The notes under the pieces: model-generated | What the model was told of the DNA's origin: nothing | Seen by the model: only the letters and a program-made list of their open reading frames with translations | Databases searched by the model: none | NCBI RefSeq assembly: GCF_033807575.1 | Contig: NC_084724.1 | Span: 14,251,228-14,315,227, forward strand | DNA length: 64,000 bases | Direction of reading: 5' to 3' | Source of the DNA: Cydia pomonella | Lineage: Eukaryota; Arthropoda; Insecta; Lepidoptera; Tortricidae | Part shown: positions 42,164 through 53,013 of the stretch, one piece after another | Layout: every line of letters starts with the position of its first letter | Position numbering within the stretch: the stretch's first letter is position 1 | Position numbers and translations under genes: made by a program

Positions 42164-42904
42164 TCACGACCGAGGTTCTCTTCTGGTCTGGACCTTCTCC
42201 GTCTGTGACGCCGTCACCGAAGCACCCGGGGATGCCTTGATAGGCTCTGATGACGCAGAGACAGTATCAGACAACGCAGGCGCATCCGGCAGGGCCCTAA
42301 CGTCAGAAACGCTGTTTGCGCGACGACGCACGCCATCCTTTCCGAGAACAATTACATCGCCGTTCGAGGTCCAGCAATTTCGTACTCCAAACAGTTCCCG
42401 TGCTTCCATGAAGGCGCTGTGACGCGGCGCAGTCAGAAACTCGCCTAGCGTCATCCCCGTGCCCTTCAGCGCAGCCTTGCCGAACCACACGTCGTCTCTG
42501 GTGGTAGTCTCCTTAAATTTGATGAGGATAGCGCGAGGTTTCTTACCGCGCCTACCGCGTCTGCCCAACCGATGGCTGCGTTCAAATTCCGCAACAGAAA
42601 AGTCAGCCTGCAACCGGCTAACAGCAAGGTTCGCTGTGTCTACGCTATGAACCAGCAGCATCTTCCGGCGTGCGCGTGTCTCCATGTGGTCCACCTGACG
42701 CGTTAGAAGTTCGACATGCTTCTGGAGAGTCTGGAGGGACTTCATCACAAAGTCCTTAAACGCAATGAAGCTCGCTGACACGGAGGCAACTGTAGGGTTG
42801 GTCGGATCTGCATTTTCGAGGCTTCTTTGGAAAGCGGACATTTGGTTTTGGAACATATTGGTCAATTCTGAGATAGAATTTTTTATTGAAGCTGCTTGTG
42901 ACAT
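42164..42904 (-). CDS. LINE ORF1 protein, L1-ORF1p-like, 246 aa
   Basis: A helical, coiled-coil-like N-terminus (MFQNQMSAFQRSLENAD and SLQTLQKHVELLTRQVDHME) is followed by an RNA-binding part, with FERSHRLGRRGRRGKKPRAI, IKFKETTTRDDVW, LKGTGMTLGEFLTAPR and NCWTSNGDVIVLGKDG. This is the RRM plus C-terminal-domain pattern of Transposase_22/L1 ORF1p, an RNA-binding trimer that packages LINE RNA. A Ser/Ala-rich tail ends it. The frame is intact and in the same direction as the ORF2 remains 400 bp downstream. Confidence 0.75.
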   Translation of the reverse strand: MSQAASIKNSISELTNMFQNQMSAFQRSLENADPTNPTVASVSASFIAFKDFVMKSLQTLQKHVELLTRQVDHMETRARRKMLLVHSVDTANLAVSRLQADFSVAEFERSHRLGRRGRRGKKPRAILIKFKETTTRDDVWFGKAALKGTGMTLGEFLTAPRHSAFMEARELFGVRNCWTSNGDVIVLGKDGVRRRANSVSDVRALPDAPALSDTVSASSEPIKASPGASVTASQTEKVQTRREPRS

Positions 42905-42910
42905 TTGTGC

Positions 42911-43956
42911 TATTATGTGAAAGTGAAATGCAGGAGTTCAGTGTAACTTTTTAGAAATTACTTAGGATAATGCTGGTAGGTGAAAAGCGTTACTATTGCA
43001 TAAATTTAATATATATAACAAGTCCAGGAAGTAAATATTTCTAATTTAGAAGATTAAATATTGAGCACAAGATGTTACTTGGTTTTATTCACCTACCCAC
43101 TATCACCACCACCTACCCAGTCAGAAACCACCCAGAAATATATACATACAATGAAGTAGCTGAAGATGGTTTTAACCATTGGCCAGAATGGATGTCAGAT
43201 CGCCAATGATGCAAGTTAGCGGGCTGCATACAAAAAACCCATGTCATGTGCCAAAAGGTGTCTAAACAAAGATCGTAATTGCTTCAAGGAATTTAATTTT
43301 AGCAATAAATGTTTGCAAAAAGTATTATACTATATCAACTAAAAAAGGATTTATTTATTTTGGTTAAAAGTGTTGATTAAATATGCGCAGCTGTACTGCA
43401 TATTGTTCCAAATTTGGCAACTACAAAACTCTACACTGCAGTGCAGTTGTTCCAGATTTGTACGTAATTGTTTTCTCCAAAATATAGTAATTAAAAACAA
43501 TTATAATTTTATTTTTTATTTTTCCTAGGCTATATTACTTGTTTAGAATGACATATATTTTTACAAGGTGATTATTAATACCATTTCTTTACCGCAAGAA
43601 ATAAAATACTAAATTATTTCTCCGTTTCCGCTTGCTCGGGCGAAATGTAAAATGATAAAGTAAGCTATATCGAGCGATCTCGCTAATCGGCGAGGCGCGC
43701 GGGAGGGGGGCATACCACACAGTATTGAAACACAACACAGCGCGCGCCGCGCGAGGGTTGTTGCAATTGTTATTTATGCGCGACACTGCGCGCGCCGCGC
43801 GAGGTTTGCTCTTGTTGTGCATGGCGCATTGTTTGTTCTCACGCCGCGAAATATTTGTTCTGTTAAAGTTATTTAAGTGAGTAAAATCTGACTAATAAAG
43901 ACACTTTTATGTACCGTGTGATGAAAGTGTCATAACATCTAACACTGTTGTTATAT
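42911..43956. other. No gene; CG-rich duplicated motif near 43730-43805
   Basis: The string CGCGCGCCGCGCGAGG occurs twice (about 43741 and 43788), embedded in similar AC/TTG-containing flanks, a short imperfect direct repeat. The remainder is AT-rich and anonymous. Confidence 0.45.
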
Positions 43957-46151
43957 AATATGGTAGTTAGCTTGGCGCCCATCTTCAATTTATATTTGCA
44001 CTTTATTCCTCGTATACACGTTGCAAACGTGACAGACAGGAAATGTTAAGCAGCACTTTGTGCAGACGAAGAAGCGCGTTCACTGTTTTAATAACAGCAA
44101 GCGTCATAAAACTCTATGTAAATTTCACCCGAGGCCCGGTACCATGATACATGTGATTCTGTAGCGAGTCAACGGGTCAGGTGATGAACTTCTAACCCAG
44201 AAGGCCACGTCAAACGGCGGCGTGGCTATGGGCATGGCGCACCCAGGTTATATCTCGAGCTTTGGATTCTCCTTGTACTGTATATACCCCGTAATGTATC
44301 ATCATGCACCTCGTGCTCTCTTTACAATGTCGCCTACCGCGCTCGATTATATTATTGCGATTGCAGAGAATGAATAGGTGTATGTGATTGTTCAAGAACC
44401 GTACAACAAGGAAATCCTATTTTTATTTTATCATTTACATTGTGAAGAGGTACTCTTATTTGTGGTATAAAATGCTACCTGAAATACTTACTCATTAAAT
44501 TCATTTGATACACATTGACGACAATTATATGCTCATGGCATGAAACAAAGAGCAAAACTGTTGAGTTACTGCAAACTGATGTAATAAATTGGCAAAATGA
44601 ACAGAACGAGACAAAAGTTTACACAGTAAACAAAAACAAGATATACAAGATGTTAACGAAATGTCATAAATATAATTCAGTGAAGTTTGTGTTTACCTTC
44701 TGATGGCTGGCTTGCGATAGTAAAAGCTTGGTAATGCAAAAGGTGAGTTATTACAAGACTTGGTTTTGTAACATATTGATAAAACGATTTCAGTAATGTC
44801 TCAGAAATATTAAAACGCGAGACGAAAGAGTTTACCCAGTAAAAACGTCTTAAAGTATTGATTGCTGTTTGTAAGAAGGAGCAAGGAAGACTGCAGAGTT
44901 AAAGCGAAATCATACTAACAACTAACTGCATCTGGCAAGACAATAAATAATTAAAGAAGTTTTTTTTCCTTCGGGTTTTTTTTCTTTTAAATAATATATA
45001 TACGAGAACCGGTGCGTAAGTGGAACGTATGTCGTGGGTCGAACGTATTTTTTGTTATTTAACCGATTTAGCTTTAGAGACAAAAGAAAAATAAACCGAA
45101 GGAAAAAAACTTCTTTAATTATTTATTATGTCTTGCCAGATTCAGTTGTAGTATGATTTCGCTTTAACTCTGCAGTCCTCCTCCCTCCTTCTTACAAACA
45201 GCAATCAATAGTTTAAGACGTTTTTAACGTAGTGTCCATCCATTTGTTTACTGGGTAAACTCTTTCGTCTCGCGTTTTAATATTTCTGCGACATTACTGA
45301 AATCGTTTTATCAATATGTTACAAAACCAAGTCTTGTGATAACTCACCTTTTGCATCACCAGGCTTTTACTATCGCAAGCCAGCCATCGGAAGGTAAACA
45401 AACTTCACTGAATTATATTTATGATATTTCATTAACATCTTGTATATCTTGTTTTTGTTTACTGTGTAAACTTTTGTCTCGTTCTGTTCATTTTGCCAAC
45501 TTGTTACATCAGTTTGCAGTAACTCAACAGTTTTGCTCTTTGTTTCATGCCATGAGCATATAATTGTCGTCAATGTGTGTCAAATGAATTTCATGAGTAT
45601 TTCAGGTAGCATTTTATACCACAAATAAGAGTACATCTTCACAATGTAAAAGATAAAATAAAAATGGGATTTCCTTGTTGTACGGTTCTTGAACAATCAC
45701 CTACACTTATTCATTATCTGCAATCGCAATGATATATAATAGAGCGGTAGGCGAACATAGAGCACCAGGTGCATGATGATATATTACAGAGTATATATAG
45801 TACAAAGGAAATCCAAGCTCGAGATATAACCTGGGTGCGCCATGCCCATAGCCACGCCCCTCGATAACTTGCATAATCCAAAGAAAGCTGGTTTGACGTG
45901 GCCCTCTGGGTTAGAAGTTCACCTGACCCGTTGACTCACTCTACAGAATCACATCTACGATGATACCGTGCCTCGGGTGACATTTACATTATTGAGTCAT
46001 GACGCTTGCTGTTATTAAAACAGTGAACGCTTCTTCGTCTCTGCACAAAGTGCTGCTTATCATTTCCTGTCTGTCACGTGTGCAACGTGTATGTACGAGG
46101 AACAAAGTGCAAATAGAAATTGAAGATGGGCCAAGCTAACTGCATATTGTA
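43957..46151. repeat. Giant palindrome, about 1-kb arms
   Basis: The left arm (43957-about 44970) is the inverted copy of the right arm (about 45098-46151). Matching landmarks: AGTTAGCTTGG / CCAAGCTAACT; GTGACAGACAGGAAATG / CATTTCCTGTCTGTCAC; GTACAACAAGGAAATCC / GGATTTCCTTGTTGTAC; TAATTAAAGAAG / CTTCTTTAATTA. Small mismatches and indels are spread throughout. The centre of about 110 bp is unrelated. The small ORFs at 44515-44703 (+) and 45370-45573 (-) are the same sequence in the two arms. No transposase is seen. The right arm ends 310 bp before a Gypsy LTR end. Confidence 0.85.
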
Positions 46152-46461
46152 CTAGATTCTTTATGCTAAGTATACATGTTTTTGTTTTCGTTCTACTATG
46201 CTGCATCCTTGCAATTAAAGACATGCATGATGTTCTTACTTGATCACTATACATACTCGTATATCTAATTGATATTACATGATGTATGAAACTGCATTAA
46301 TAATTGTACATTTTATATAATTCAAGAAAGATTAATGCGATGTATCAAATAAGGGTAGGGTTAAGATTACGCGCCTACCTACGGCAGAACAATAAATCAG
46401 TCTTGAATATACTCGCGTGCTGTGTTATTTGACTCCCATATATTAATTCCCAGTACATAAC
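46152..46461 (+). mobile_element. Probable 3' part of a Gypsy 5' LTR
   Basis: Contains an AACAATAAATCAG polyadenylation-type signal near 46388 and ends ..GTACATAACA, after which TTGGCTAACGAGGATG follows, similar to the primer-binding/start region of mag-type Gypsy elements. The LTR's left boundary is not clear and may have been disrupted by the palindrome. Confidence 0.55.
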
Positions 46462-46475
46462 ATTGGCTAACGAGG

Positions 46476-47259
46476 ATGTCGAAAACACTACCTTTTAACA
46501 TTAGAGAATTTAATTTACGTCCGGGAAAGTGGAATACATACATTAGTCAGTTAACGGCATGGTTTGATATAACCAACGTAAAACCGGACGCTCGGGCGCA
46601 GTACTTTATCGCGGTGGTCGGGACTGAAACTTTGGATTTAATAACAGATTTGTGCTATCCATCGGAGCCGGATAAAGGTGACAAAAGTGCGCGAACATTT
46701 ATCACCGAAACGATCCGAGCTGGCAGAGCGTATGATATTTCGGGCATGTAAGCAAACGACTGACCAGTCAATTAATGAGTACGTGGCGCAACTCGAGCAG
46801 CTTGCTCAAAAATGCAATTTCTCCGGTTCTACGTACTTAGAAGAGAACCTACGTGATGCGATACGTTTCAAGCTGTTAACTGAGGATAAATTAACATTCA
46901 GCCGCGCAGTGGAAATAGCGACGTCGTTAGAGGCGGCGGATCGAGACTCGAAAGCGAGCGGACCCAGCAGTGGCGCTGGGAGCGCGACATCGGCGCCGAT
47001 GTCGACGCGAGAAGAGGACGTGCACGCGGTGCGCGTTGACGGCGGCGGCCACCATCCGAGGAGCTGCTCATTCATGAACACGGAGTGCTACGTGTGTGGC
47101 AAGAAGGGACATATTGCGAAAGCGTGTAAAAACAGGAAACATCATAGCGTCAACGTGTGTATGGAGTCTAGGGACACAAGCGAAAACGGCGGGTCGGAGG
47201 ACGCCGATGACGAGTACGACGTGCCGTTTGTACTCTATAGACGACAACACCGGCGGTGA
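46476..47259 (+). pseudogene. Ty3/Gypsy gag (mag-like), frameshifted
   Basis: MSKTLPFNIREFNLRPGKWN opens a Gypsy capsid. A one-base slip near 46677 moves to the frame HLSPKRSELAERMIF and INEYVAQLEQLAQKCNFSG, the conserved capsid C-terminal part, and the zinc knuckle CYVCGKKGHIAKAC. The reading ends at 47259, overlapping pol by 164 bp. Gag proteins form the retrotransposon particle and bind its RNA. Confidence 0.85.
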
Positions 47260-49090
47260 TCAACCATGGTGGCGCACTGTGACGGTGAACGGAGTCAAGG
47301 TGCGCATGCAGCTGGACTGTGGTGCTGCGATAAGCGCTATGTCTAGTAGTTATTTTAATCAGCTGTTTAAAAATGTTAATTTGTTACCTCCTAAGACAAA
47401 TTTAAAAATGTACGCGGGACAAAAGTTACACCGAAGGGCATTATGTCGTGGGAAGTTTACGTATGGCAATAAAAAGAAATCAAATTTAAAGTTAGTCGTA
47501 ATAGACTCAGACGACAGCCCGCCCATTATCGGACGTCGGTGGATGACGGCGTTAGGTATACAATGCAGTCCTGAGGCTCCCGAGACGATATATAGTATTA
47601 ATAACGCTCGTGAGGGTGTAGTGACACAGCTGGCTCGAGAGTTCCCGCAGGTGTTCGCGCAGGGAACTGGCAAGTTCACAGGTAAGCCCATACAACTAAA
47701 AGTGGCCAGTGACGCGCGGCCCGTGTTCTGCAAGCCGCGGGCCGTGCCGCACGCGCTGCGCGCCGCAGTGGAGGCCGAGCTGGAGCGCCTGCAGGCGGAC
47801 GGGGTCATCTCGCCGGTGGAGACTAGCGAGTGGGGGACGCCCGTCGTGCCCGTTATCAAACAATCAGGTGAGGTAAGACTGTGCGGGGATTTTAAAGTAA
47901 CACTAAACCCGGTATTAGAGGATGACAAATACCCGATACCTCGTATCGATGAAATATTCTCTAATTTGCAAGGAGGACAACTTTTCAGCAAAATAGATTT
48001 GAGTCATGCTTATCAGCAATTACCGCTTACAGAAGAATCTAAACAGCTGTGCGTAATCGTGACTCATAAGGGTAACTTTTGTTACAATAGATTACCGTTC
48101 GGTATTAAGTGTAATATGAGTAAATTTCAGCGCGTCCTGGATAGCCTATTCAAGAATATGAACCTTATTGCAGTGTATTGCGATGATATTTTGGTCACGG
48201 GAGTTAACGACGATGATCATTACAAACGCCTGATATCGGTATTCAAAATATTGTCTGAGGCAGGATTAAGAGTTGCACAAAATAAATGCATTTTTTTCCA
48301 AAAATCGGTGTCTTATCTAGGTTACGTTATCGATGCAAAGGGCCTGAGCACACAGACGAGCAAAATAGATGCCGTTCAGGCAGCCCCAGTACCAGACACC
48401 GTATCGCGTTTAAAGGCATTCTTAGGCTTGGTCAATTATTATGCCAAATTCATACCTAATATAAGTACCGTTTTACACCCGCTTTACGAGCTACTAAAAA
48501 AACATAACAAGTTTTTGTGGTCTCGGGAATGCAACGAAGCATTCATGAAAGTGAAACAAATGTTAGCCGCAAAACCGATGTTAATGCATTATAAACCTGA
48601 TGCACCTCTATGGCTCTATTGTGACGCATCTCCGTATGGGGTGGGGGCGGCGCTGGTGCAGCGGTGTGAAGGGGCGAAGGGGGTAATCTGCCAGTGGCCC
48701 ACGCCTCGCGGGCGCTCAACCGCCCGAACGAAATTATGCACAAATATGTCGTGAGGGTCTTGCAATAATTTTTGGCGTTCAAAAATTTCATCACTACCTT
48801 TTTGGTAGACGGTTTACCTTAGTTACGGACTGTAAACCGTTAGCGCACATTTTTAGCCAGCATAAAAGTATACCGCAAATGGTAGCGGGACGATTGCAGC
48901 GGTGGGCGGTAATTTTAAGCGGGTACGACTATGAGATAGCTTGCGTTAAATCGGAACAAAACTGTTTAGCAGATAATTTGTCACGCCTGCCGTTAGACAT
49001 TATAAAAGACGAAAAAAAAAGTAGGGAATCATGCGAATTTTTGAATTTTATCGATGACGGTATATCGATTAATCATCGCGATATTGCAAA
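47096..49090 (+). pseudogene. Ty3/Gypsy pol: protease, RT, RNase H start; truncated
   Basis: Protease LDCGAAISAMSS (D-C-G where D-S/T-G is usual), then RT with SEWGTPVVPV, KIDLSHAYQQLPL, LPFGIKCNMSKFQ and the catalytic VYCDDILV, the connection with AFLGLVNYYAKFIP, and RNase H beginning CDASPYGVGAALVQ. Two frame slips near 48660-48760 precede TDCKPLAHIFSQH and NCLADNLSRLPL in another frame. The similarity stops at 49090, where rDNA begins, so integrase and the 3' LTR are absent. The element is dead. Confidence 0.88.
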
Positions 49091-49531
49091 AGGCCCGGAC
49101 ACCGGAAGGATTGACAGATGACAGAACAGCTCTTTCTTGATTCGGTGGGTGGTGGTGCATGGCCGTTCTTAGTTGGTGGAGCAATTTGTCTGGTTAATTC
49201 CGGTAACGAACGAGACTCTAGCCTGCTAAATAGGCGTCGTCATTTAGGTGCGCGCGGCCGTTCGCGGTCGCGCAACTCACTGGCGACGTATTAAAATTCT
49301 TCTTAGAGGGACCGGCGGTTTCGAGCCGCACGAGATTGAGCAATAACAGGTCTGTGATGCCCTTAGATGTCCTGGGCCGCACGCGCGCTACACTGAAGGT
49401 ATCAGCATGTTCTCCTTGGCCTAGAGGCCCGGGCAACCCGTTGAAACTCCTTCGTGCTGGGGATTTGGGTTTGCAATTATCCCCCAAAACGAGGAATTCC
49501 TAGTAAGCGCAAGTCATAAGCTCGCGTTGAT

Positions 49532-49577
<46 letters not shown>

Positions 49578-49661
49578 AATGATTTAGTGAGGTCTTCGGA
49601 CCGACACGCGGTGGCTTCACGGCCGTCGGCGTTGCTGGGAAGTTGACCAAACTTGATCATT

Positions 49662-49697
<36 letters not shown>

Positions 49698-49719
49698 GGA
49701 ACCTGCGGAAGGATCATTA
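49091..49719 (+). rRNA. 18S rRNA 3' fragment (about 630 nt), diverged pseudogene
   Basis: Starts at AGGCCCGGACACCGGAAGG and carries the universal landmarks GGTGGTGCATGGCCGTTC, ACGAACGAGACTC, TGTGATGCCCTTAGATGTC, TTGTACACACCGCCCG, GTAACAAGGTTTCCGTAG and the 3' end GGATCATTA. Deviations from the conserved sequence (for example GACAGATGACAGAACAGCTC and GAGCAATTTGTC, ATTCCGGTAACG) show it is not under rRNA constraint. The first two thirds of 18S are absent. Confidence 0.93.
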
Positions 49720-50187
49720 ACGTGTATATTATATGTTGGTATGGTATATATACATACAAACATTTATAACAAAAATAATCCGTTAACATGAAACAATTAT
49801 ATATATATATATATATATATGTGTCCAGTTTACGTCACACACACACACAGGAGAGATCTATAATTTCGATCTCGCGTCGCGTATTTAAAATGTTTGAGAT
49901 TATTAACGTCTACTATTTTGTGGAGGAGAGAGTTGCGCTTCGACCGGCATAAAAATCCGCGCCGTTACAGCTTATCCTCTCCTCCTCCGTATTATATAGA
50001 CGGATTATAGTCTTTGAACTCTCGCGAACGTCAACTGTGGTGTTGTACGCAGACCGGACATATATATATGTATATATACGTCAACATGCGGTAATCGTTT
50101 ATTACTTTTTTCGTAATGATTTATTTTATTTATTTAAAAATTTTGATGTAACATTGTTGTTACCACTAACGTGTGGTGTAATAATAA
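49720..50187 (+). other. ITS1 of the rDNA fragment
   Basis: Spacer between the 18S 3' end and the 5.8S start, about 470 bp, AT-rich with a (TA)n run near 49800-49820. Confidence 0.85.
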
Positions 50188-50227
50188 ACTATTACCCTGG
50201 ACGGTGGATCACTTGGCTCGCGGGTCG
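50188..50227 (+). rRNA. 5.8S rRNA 5' fragment (about 40 nt)
   Basis: ATTACCCTGGACGGTGGATC and ACTTGGCTCGCGGGTCG are the first bases of insect 5.8S; the expected ATGAAGAACGCAGC does not follow. The rDNA ends abruptly at 50227 and a LINE fragment begins. Confidence 0.9.
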
Positions 50228-50480
50228 GTATTTGGCCTCATGCGGAGCCCATATTGCTGCGTTGCACTCTAATTTGCTTCTTACCAGGGCATTGTACAAC
50301 GCCGCGCCGACACGGCTTTCACGTCCGAGAAGCCCACTGCTCGGCGCAGCACAAAACCCAGAATTTTGAACGCCTTTTTACACACACTGACAATATGGTC
50401 TCTGAAACAAGCTGCTATGTGTACTCCCAAGTCTCTCACGGAATCCACTCTTTTTAGCTGAGCTCCTGCTACATGGTACC
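50228..50480 (-). pseudogene. LINE RT C-terminal fragment joined to rDNA
   Basis: The minus-strand frame reads LKRVDSVRDLGVHIAACFRD and KKAFKILGFVLRRAVGFSDV, the region following the RT catalytic core, similar to the fragment at 39408. A frame slip near 50300 precedes SKLECNAAIWAP-like sequence reaching the junction. Both ends are truncated. Confidence 0.7.
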
Positions 50481-51277
50481 TGTGGTTGGGTCGTTGGGTT
50501 CATGCAGTTGGTTCAAACGCCTCATCAGTGGGCAGTCTACTCTGACGAAAAATGCGTTTAGAAGACTGTTGGTGCTACCCTTCAGATCAGGAAAATCTAC
50601 GTAGTTTTGAGCAATTTTCATAATATAAGTGCCTCTCTGTCGCACTTGTAAATTCGTACGTAAGTGTGACAGGGACGCAACACGCCGAACGTGGTTCGCG
50701 ATAGGCACTCTGTAACTTCTAAAGAAGGATCGCATTATTTGCGTTACGTGCTGCGGATTAATCGCACCGACAGACACTGTCGATGCGATGCATCCACGAC
50801 GTTTTTAAAACATTTGCACAACACATAACTTACATTTTAATGTTGTGACTAGCAAAGCCATAAATTCAACGAGTGGTCCTGGCAAGGTCGCCATGAAATG
50901 CGAGGCGTTAGGGGTAGTAATTGATACTCAGGAGCTCGGTTCAATACTAACTGCTTTATTCAAGATATAAAGGGTTTATATAGTAGTCATCTACGTGTAC
51001 TGACATTTAGCAAATGCATAAATAATTATTATTTAAGTCCTTCAATTAGGTCGTAACCTTTGCATACGTTGAACTCTACGTCATGCCTACAGTACAGGCT
51101 GCTAGGTATATGGAATACTGGTCAATAAGCGTAGCATGCAAATGGTAATGGCCAAATTTTCATTTTCTAAAAAAAAAAAAAACCGATTTACTCAGATCAT
51201 TGATCCATATCTTTATTAGTATGAACTTAAAAGCTACGTTAATTACTAAAGGAAATGATAATTTTTAAGAAAAAAAA
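50481..51277. other. No gene I can name; small hairpin repeat at 50630-50675
   Basis: A 102-codon minus ORF (50469-50777) has no similarity I recognise and overlaps a hairpin CTGTCGCACTT..AAGTGTGACAG, a common MITE type. The rest to 51277 is anonymous. Confidence 0.35.
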
Positions 51278-51515
51278 ACTGACTTCAATGTTGATTTTAG
51301 ATTTCATAAAATGAAATTAAAAAGACAGCATCCTACGCCTAATTATGTAGAAAAGGAGGTAATATGTTTTTTTTTGCCACTGCACCCACCTTGACACATT
51401 TCAGATTTGCCCTATGGTTGACTGGTAAGATACCCGCAATAGGGTATTCGACTGTATTTAAGATAAATTATTTCACACCATGCATGAAATAAAGCACCAG
51501 ATAATTATTTAAAAA

Positions 51516-52357
51516 ACCGGCCAAGAGCATGTCGGGCCACGCTCAGTGTAGGGTTCCGTAGTTACTCTTCCGTCACAATAAGCTAAACTAAAGAGCGTAC
51601 TCCCATCTCAAAGGCCGGCAACGCACTTACAACCCCTCTGGTGTTGCAGGTGTCCATGGGCGGCGGTAATCGCTTACCATCAGGTGATCCGCCTGCTCGT
51701 TTGCCTCCTCTACCATAAAAAAAAAACTGGAGCTTAAAGTATAGTAAATTGTTAACCAAGGGATGAAACGGTACCTTTCACCCGAGTTACACAAATAGGC
51801 AAATTTGCATAATCAGTACCTAATTAAAGTAAGTCTTTTTACTATGAAGGGAAAACTTTTTGCGATAACTCAAAAACAGCTAAACTGATCATATCCGCTA
51901 TAGTTTTCATTTACTGTCTTTCTTAAGCTCTACTTCCACGATTTTTTTCATATTTTTTGGACCTATGGTTCAAAAGTTAGAGGGGGGGGACACATTTTTT
52001 TTTCTTTCGGGGCGATTATCTCCGATTATATTCACTTTAACAAAAAATGTTTCTTGAAAACCCCTATTAGTTTTGAAAGACCTTTCCAACAATACCTGAC
52101 ACTCTAGGGTTGAAGCGAAAAAAAAAATTCACCCCCACTTTACGTGTAGGGGAGGTACCCTAAAAAAAATTAAATTTTTAGATTTTATTGTACGACTTTG
52201 TCGGCTTTATTGATTTATATATCCATGCCAAATTTCAGCTTTCTAGCACTAACGACCACGGAGCAAAGCCTCGGACAGACAGACAGACAGACAGACAGAC
52301 GGACATGGCGAAACTATAAGGGTTCCGTTTTATGCCATTTGGCTACGGAACCCTAAA
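51516..52357 (+). repeat. Family A copy inside the C element, itself interrupted
   Basis: Flanked by TAAAAAAC at the left (51510-51517) and TAAAAAC at the right (52354-52360). All A landmarks are present, including the GACA run at 52274-52305. A polyA retro-insert divides it at 51590. Confidence 0.85.
51590..51728 (+). mobile_element. Short polyA retro-insert (5'-truncated)
   Basis: The insert AAGAGCGTACTCCCATCTC...GCCTGCTCGTTTGCCTCC ends in a run of ten A and is flanked by AAACT (51585-51589 and 51724-51728), which intact A copies have once (GCTAAACTGGAGC). The sequence is a 3' end I recall as frequent in lepidopteran genomes. Confidence 0.75.
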
Positions 52358-53013
52358 AACGAAATAGGATAGAAATATAAAAATGAGCCTTGAAAACCTA
52401 ACTGCTTGGCAAAGAGAACAAGTTGCCAAACGTGAACTATGCATCATTGAAGAGTTTCGTTCTGTTCATCATCAGCAGTTCCACTTCATCAAATGTCACT
52501 TCTACAAATGTAAATACTTGATTTGTTAATGAAAATACTAAGATCACTATATATATATGCCTTTAACATTTGAGGAGTTCCCTCGAGTCCTCATGGACCC
52601 CATCGTCAGAATTCGAACTTGACAAAAAATTGTCTTGAAAATCTAATTTGCTTAACAAACACAACGAAGAGAACAAGTTGCCAAACGTGAACTATGCATC
52701 ATTGAAGAGTTCCATTCTGATCATCATCAGCAGTTCCACTTCATCACTTGTCACTTTTTTAAATGTAATTGCTTGATTTGTCAAAGAAAATACAAAAATC
52801 ACTATATGTGTGCCTTTCATATTTGAAGAGTTCTCTCGATTCCTCATGGACCCCATCGTCAGAACTCGAACTTGACATAAAATTGTTTTGAAAATTTCAT
52901 TTACTTAACAAACACAACGAAGAGGAGAAATCGCCAAACGTGTACTATGCGTCGTTGAAGAGTTCCACTCTGATCATTATCAGCAGTTCCACTTCATCAA
53001 ATGTCACTTTTTA

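Larger units (their letters stand above)
41057..42904 (-). mobile_element. Decayed LINE with L1-type ORF1; internal deletion in ORF2
   Basis: The minus-strand order is ORF1 (42904-42164), a 5' piece of ORF2 with endonuclease (41747-41430), then after a deletion a short RT piece (about 41400-41135) cut off near the A copy. A plus-strand LINE 3' end with GAAAT repeats (41063-41131) lies at the junction, so two LINE remnants meet here. Confidence 0.7.

Noticed and set aside
44515..44703. Conserved small protein encoded in both palindrome arms
   Set aside because: The arms are inverted copies, so two matching ORFs are expected without selection; the second arm's version has a different C-terminus.
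47359..47991. 210-codon minus-strand ORF
   Set aside because: Antisense shadow of Gypsy protease/RT.
49091..50227. A working rRNA gene
   Set aside because: Most of 18S, nearly all of 5.8S and all of 28S are absent, and conserved positions are mutated.
50469..50777. 102-codon minus ORF as a host gene
   Set aside because: No similarity recognised, overlaps a hairpin MITE and a LINE fragment, and has no splice or promoter evidence.
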